Source: Diadophis punctatus similis (Eukaryota > Chordata > Lepidosauria > Squamata > Dipsadidae). Taken from it: a DNA stretch of 64,000 nucleotides. The stretch covers positions 164,130,534-164,194,533 of the forward strand of contig JALIGW010000002.1 of NCBI GenBank assembly GCA_023053685.1, written 5' to 3'. The notes below the pieces were generated by a model. The model did no database searches. It saw only the letters and a list, made by a program, of their open reading frames with translations, and was not told the DNA's origin. The position numbers and the translations under genes are program-made. This document shows, piece by piece, positions 58,639 through 64,000 of the stretch (position 1 is its first letter; every line of letters begins with the position of its first letter).

Positions 58639-59103
58639 CTCTAAACCCACCAGACCACTGTCTTAGGCACTTGTGAGTAATTTCAAGTCCTCCCCTTGTC
58701 CAAAGAGGAATTATGAAGAGCCAGTTTATTTGCTGGTCCTTCATTCCATCATGGTCTGCTTTTTCCAGAGCTGTGTTCTGTTTACCATTTCTTCCCTAAA
58801 GTCTTTATTTAAATTGCATTCACTCCGCTAAGGCCCCTTTACCCCCCACACTTCCAAAACAATTTATTTTTTTATCAATATAATTCTGCATTTCTCTGCC
58901 CCTCATAATCTTAAACCATTCCTTGCCTTGGGATGGTTCTTTAAGTACATTCTTTGTAACTATCATTCTCTCTCTACAGATAACACAGTAGCTTTCTATC
59001 ATTACTTGCTTTGCACTGATCATTCTCTTAAAGTGTATTCCCCCTGCCAGTCATTCAACAAGCATGTTTTCCATACGTTGCACTGCATTTACTCTATGAT
59101 CCA

Positions 59104-59213
59104 CAGGTCTCAAACTCACGGCATCACGTGATGTTTTCCCCATTTGCGGAGCTGGGGTGGGCATGGCCTGTATGTGATGCATCTGGCTTGTGGGCCAACA
59201 GTTTGACATCCCT
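59104..59213. mobile_element. hAT-like MITE fragment (CAGGGGTGTCAAAC type)
   Basis: CAGGTCTCAAACTCACGG at the left and GGGCCAACAGTTTGACATCC at the right. Related to 61089 and 52735; decayed ends. Confidence 0.6.
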
Positions 59214-61088
59214 ATGCACTTCCCGGGCACTCCATAACAATTCTTTTCCTTCTGTTCTAAACATCATCTACATGCTCATTCCTACGTCAATTCTGCTGGA
59301 AGACTAACAATACCCCTATAAATTAATTTTGATTCCTGATGACTCCATAATGATTTTTTTTCCTAGCAACATTAAGGAAATGAGTTGTCCTTTCAGAGCA
59401 TTTGTTCAACTTCCCAATCTGGATGACAACTGGAATTGTTTTGACCTCTCACCCAAATATTCTTGGGGTGATCCTTCTTAGGTTTTGTATATCAATCAAG
59501 GGCAATTAGGTGCAACCACTTGCTGTTCAATGAAATAAAAATAGCAGAATTAGAGGCATTGCCGTGTTCTCAGTAGATATATTGCATTTTCCTATTTAGA
59601 ATTCAATTTTTTTTCTCCATCTCAGGCTATGTCATTGTATGGCTTGGGAGGGAGGGGTCAGAAATATATGCCGAAGTTTGGCAAATTTACATTATATCCT
59701 GATCTATCACATTATTATGGCTGACCAAAGGATTCAATTATTGCATTTCTTAACTTCATTGTTTCTTTAGTTGTAGAGAAACTGGTATACTAGGTATGTT
59801 TGTTAGTAGATAACCCTCCTGGGATGGCTTTCCTCCATACTTCTCTGGGCTGAGACCAAACCAACTTATGGTATGCAAAATCATGACCTTCAGTGTTTGT
59901 TCTCTGTCAGCCATCTTGCACATGAAGCATACTTTCTGTCAGGCTCCAAGTGTTTTTCTTCATTCACCTTCACCCCAAATAACAAAGCAACCCCAAATGT
60001 ACTTTCTATTACACAATACTGGTTTTGTTCAGTCCCGAAACCATGCTTTGGCCAACTTTATCCTATAAATCACCCAATCCTTCTAAAGGCACCCCACACC
60101 CATCACAATACCATGTTGCATAAAGGCCATAGGGTGTTTTCCTCCCTTTGGAGCTAAGGATCATCAGATGAACAGTCTAAAAGGGCTGTTACCAAGCTTC
60201 ACCTTGGTAATCTCTGTACCAGGAAGACGACCTTAAGTGAAAAGGCAAGAACCATGACATAAGCAAATGTGGGCTGAAGCATTCTCAAGTTCTGGGAAGG
60301 AGGAAAACGTTCAGAAGGCAGGTTCCTCCCTGATTTACTGGTTATAAGAGGGAAGAGAGGTAAAGCACAATCAGGATTGCAAAATTCTGTTGCTGTAGCC
60401 TATCTTAATAAAGTATGTTGGTTTCTTGATCTAATGTACATCATTACAACTTGCCCCTAGTTTCACCTATCAGTCAGCTGATTTTTTTCATATCGGTTTG
60501 CTGTTCAAGAGTGATTCTCTAGGAAAATAGCAAAGACTCTTTTATCAACAGATACAAGCAGCACAGATTCAATAGCACACTTCATTACAGCCTCCATCTG
60601 AACTATGTTTTGCTGCACAATATGGGCTTATTCTGAGTTGAATAGCTCCATAAAGCCAGCTCCCATTTGTATCAAAGCTCACATGCTCAGTGATTCTGTA
60701 ATTGTTTTATTATTATTTTAAAAAAAGACTAAATTAAACATAAAACAGACGGCATCTAATCATTTCTAAATTATTATTTCTCTCCGTTAACATCTGCATA
60801 TTCATTATCCCGAAGTTGAAAACCTCCCCAAAAGGCCAATAACATTCATCTCTTTCCATCACTGGTGATAATATGTCAGGCTGTGCTGGAAAATGGCAGC
60901 AGATTATTTGCAAAATTATTATGTCAGGAATCATTCTTATATTGCTGTTCACTAGTTCATCTAATCCAGTCATTGTTAGATAGTACAGTACAGTACATAG
61001 TCCCAAGGGAAGATCCTTCACAACAAGGATCTTGTTGCAAGAGACTCGACAACCTGAAATATTATGAACTGACCTGCTCCATGTAAGA

Positions 61089-61381
61089 CAGGGGTGTGTT
61101 TGACCTTAGGGGGCCGGGTTGGAAATTGCCAGGGTGGCCCGAGCACTCTGCCAGCAAAAATGGGCCCCAAGCTCTGTTTTTTGTTGCGATGGCTTCCTGC
61201 AACTCTCTGCCAGTGAAAACAGAGCTCGGGAGGGCCACATGCGGCCCTCCAGAGCTCTAATTTTGCTGGCAGAGGCACTGCGGGCTGGTCCTTTGCTGTT
61301 TCCAGGGCGGCCCCACGCAGGCCAGATCTAAGCACCACGCGGGCTGGATCTGGCCCCCGGGCCTTGAGTTTGACACCCCTG
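61089..61381. mobile_element. hAT-like MITE (CAGGGGTGTCAAAC type)
   Basis: Ends CAGGGGTGTGTTTGACC and GAGTTTGACACCCCTG. Exact 8-bp duplication ATGTAAGA (61081-61088, 61382-61389). Confidence 0.92.
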
Positions 61382-62608
61382 ATGTAAGACATGTGTTTTA
61401 TACAAAGTATTGATTTTTTCCACTTTAAAATGCTATGTTTAGAGGACCTTTTATTGAATTAAGCCAATTTATAAAATGTGGAAAATCTTGATGCCGAATT
61501 TGTGGGTTTGGTGGGATAGCTAGATCATAATGTGGAAGACCAAACTCAAAATCAATTTAAGAGGAAAACAACTTCATAAATTATTTGGCTGGGCATAATA
61601 AACTCCACTGTATTACTTAGTACCCCAAAGAGATGTTCATCTTCAAAATACTTCACAATTTTTAACTAGCCAAACCATTCTTGTAAGATAAGACAGATAT
61701 CATATCCCTACTTAAAAGCAGCTTCTCGAAAAGTTCAAGAAAACAAAGATTATATTTACGCATCCATTTTCAGAAGTAATTTGGGACCGAGAATATTCTT
61801 TTTATTGGCCAAAGCACTCAGGGAAATTTTTGAGATGCAAAACCAAATCTAGGAAACTTTCAAAAAGAAAAGTGTTGAAGCTTCAAGACTTGGCACATGC
61901 ATTCTTGGGTTACAAATGCCCAAGAACAGTTGAAATTGGGTTCAGAAGGAAGGCAGTCTTGGACTCAAGTGGTTAAGTGGTGCCTAGAATCTTCTCCCAA
62001 ACATGCACTTGGCCGATTGTAAAAGAACCACAGAGCTACCATTGTCCACATATCTAAAGGTGAAAAAAATATTAAAATCTTGTATTGCTTAAGGAGAATG
62101 TCTCAAATAACACATGAATAAAAACAAAAATGGGAAAAAAACCCAGATTGAAATAAGAATGACTCTGGGTTACTGTAAATAAAGCTCAGATGAAATGTAT
62201 ATCACAGATTATAAAAAAGGAAAATGGGAACAATAGTGTGATTAACAAGCAAATTAAAAATAAATCTTGGAGGTAAGCCTTTTTTCAGAGAACAGGATCT
62301 AGTTTTAGTCACCATTGAAATCAATGGGATTTTACTGACTGACTGTGCATTGTTGGAATGAATCCTACATTCCTTTTAATGCAGGCTTAAAATTAACAAA
62401 CAGAAAAGAGGACACCACATTTGTGAAACAACTGAAAAAATATCTTTACATAACAGGAAAAACTAACATTGAAGAATGACAGCTTGCAAAGGAAGGCCAA
62501 ACGATCATGCCAGTCCTGAGAGACCAGCAAATCATACTGGTGTGGCTTAATAAATAAAGCAGCAATGATGATGTGGACAAAAGAAATAAGTTCATAAGAT
62601 CCCAATTG

Positions 62609-62976
62609 CTAAGATGCAGGTTCATCACATTCTTGAGATTCTACTGCCACACCTACATGTGCATGCCTGATAGTGCGGCCATGAAGTTTGTAACCATCCA
62701 GTGTCACTAAAGCCACAGTGCCTGGTTGCATATCTTCTGCTGGCACATGACACACGATTTCATGGTCATAGGGGTCATATCTGCCACCAATGGGGTTCAT
62801 TTTTTGCAGACCGTGCTTAGTAAAGATGCTTTGCAGTTTGACTTCTATAAGAGTCAGGCCTTCACAGATCTTATTCAGGGTCAGAGTTGGGTCATCATCA
62901 TCTTCTACAACAATCTCCAAAGTTGTCTTCAGGATATCTTCTACTTCTACCAGATCTCTACAGAAACTCTGGATGC
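62609..62976 (-). CDS. GRPEL2: GrpE-like 2, mitochondrial: last coding exon (partial gene)
   Basis: Nucleotide-exchange factor for mitochondrial Hsp70 in the matrix. The exon follows the acceptor gtatgcag and encodes 122 codons plus two leading nucleotides, ending TAG. It carries the end of the dimer helix (GIQSFCRDLVEVEDIL), the GrpE family stretch VFTKHGL-like IFTKHGLQKMNPIG, DPYDHEIVCHVP, and the beta-wing PGTVALVTLDGYKLHGRTIR. GIQSFC and the ending VAVESQ favour GRPEL2 over GRPEL1, and so does the neighbour PCYOX1L. The last residues (ECDEPAS) extend a little past the human end as I recall it. Upstream exons are expected to the right of 64000; none was recognised in 62977-64000. Confidence 0.93.
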
Positions 62977-64000
62977 CTGCATACATAAAGATCGGCAAAA
63001 AAAAAAATCAGGATGACAATAGTTCAGGAGGATAAAAACATTTTGGGATCTTGGATTATCAAAAGTAAAAGGACTTCCTGGGCCTCAGGGACAACAGTGT
63101 TTACACTGATTGGATTTGATGCTTCCACCAAACTACCATCCAGATATTACATATATTTGCATCACTAGAATATATTTTTTTTAACCTGTAAAAAACTGTT
63201 CAGTCATAGCAACTATCTTCTTTTGAGGCTTCACTCTATTGTCATCTTCAGGTCACTAATGAATTAACCCAATTATTTTATACTCCATTTTATTTAGTAA
63301 TAAAATTGTGTCTCATAGGCTATTACTGAGTTTTGATCCCCAAATGATCATTTATTAAATTTATAACCTGCCTTTCATTCAGGCACTCGGGACTGTGAAC
63401 AGACCACTCTCTTCAATTTTTCTCATACCAACAGGCGGCTTTGGCTGAGAGAGGGTAACTGGCCCTAAGTTACTCAATGGGCTCCCACAGTTGACAGGAA
63501 ATTTTAATGTAGGCCTCTATACTTCTACTCCAATACCTTAACCCAGGGGTGGCCAAACTATGGTTCTTTGAGGATCTGTGGACTTCAACTCCCAGAATTC
63601 CTGAGCTAGCCATGCATGCATGGCTAGCTCAGGAATTCTGGGAGTTGAAGTCCACAGGTCCTCAAAGAACCATAGTTTGGCCACCCCTGCCTTAACCACT
63701 ACATTTCACTGAGATGTTTTCACTACAGATTTAATTTTTAACCATTAAGTTGCTTTACTGTGTATTTTGTTGTTTTTGTTTCACTTGATACTGTAAACTG
63801 TCGTGTAACTAATACTATGAGTCACCTTAACTTTAAGGATGGATTATCTAACGTAGTGGAATCTTTTTTCAGGCTCATGCAGAACTTAAAACATTGCTGG
63901 ACTCCTTCAATGAAGAGAAGAGATGCTGGACTCATATGAGGTCCAAAGCATTTCTTATGACTACACATATTGAAAATGATTCCTAAGAAATACCACTGGA
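62977..64000. other. GRPEL2 intron sequence
   Basis: It should be the intron before the last GRPEL2 exon. It holds the palindromic MITE at 63544-63689. No further GRPEL2 exon recognised. Confidence 0.55.
63544..63689. mobile_element. Hairpin MITE, near-perfect 146 bp palindrome
   Basis: 73-bp arms differing at one position, centred in CATGCATGCATG. Ends CAGGGGTGGCCAAAC/GTTTGGCCACCCCTG. Exact 8-bp duplication CCTTAACC (63536-63543, 63690-63697). Confidence 0.96.

Larger units (their letters stand above)
54961..62608. other. Interval between PCYOX1L and GRPEL2
   Basis: Apart from the listed CR1, SINE and MITE copies, the blocks 55000-55529, 56780-58393, 58647-59100, 59214-61080 and 61390-62608 show no exon. 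The 3' UTR of GRPEL2 should occupy the right end; AATAAA on the minus strand occurs at 61801-61806, not proven. Confidence 0.45.

Noticed and set aside
63872..63985. Possible plus-strand exon after tttttcag (AHAELKTLLDSFNEEK...)
   Set aside because: It is antisense to GRPEL2 and no neighbour is expected in this orientation. It has a plausible acceptor but no family match, so not called.

Overview
This 64 kb window is vertebrate nuclear DNA, almost certainly from a squamate and most likely an advanced (colubroid) snake. The evidence is a BovB/RTE LINE fragment, Sauria-type tRNA SINEs, abundant L2 and CR1 LINEs, AATAG/ATTCT microsatellites growing from CR1-like 3' tails, long GATA and GACA arrays, and several bursts of short hAT-like DNA transposons.

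Three protein-coding genes are supported. IL17B (+) has three coding exons at 27556-27576, 28964-29289 and 36631-36877 (197 codons plus stop). PCYOX1L (-) has six coding exons between 54428 and 40699 (508 codons plus stop, all splice sites GT-AG, all phases consistent). The last exon of GRPEL2 (-) lies at 62609-62976, and the rest of that gene runs beyond the right edge. The order IL17B - PCYOX1L - GRPEL2 and their relative orientations match the human 5q32 block, shown here reversed. No RNA gene, CRISPR array or viral gene was found.

Layout: 1-19150 is repeat-rich 5' flank of IL17B (hAT-like MITEs, CR1, BovB, SINEs, microsatellites). 19160-22710 is the longest repeat-poor stretch. 22713-26430 holds a MITE, a SINE, microsatellites and a nearly intact L2 LINE. 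27556-36877 is IL17B, whose second intron carries an L1-like element with an intact ORF1 but no ORF2. 37010-40698 is the interval between the two 3' ends. 40699-54428 is PCYOX1L, whose last intron holds two large fold-back DNA transposons and a mariner remnant. 54060-54960 is the GC-rich PCYOX1L promoter region. 54961-62608 separates PCYOX1L from GRPEL2.

The most unusual content is in the mobile DNA: the ORF1-only L1-like element; TA-flanked fold-back elements with roughly 240 bp palindrome arms and captured microsatellites; near-perfect hairpin MITEs with exact 8-bp target duplications; insertions directly beside PCYOX1L splice sites; and a tRNA-headed SINE with a CR1 tail. The three genes do not form a functional pathway: they encode a secreted cytokine, an FAD-dependent prenylcysteine-oxidase-like protein and a mitochondrial Hsp70 exchange factor. 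Their proximity is ancestral synteny.
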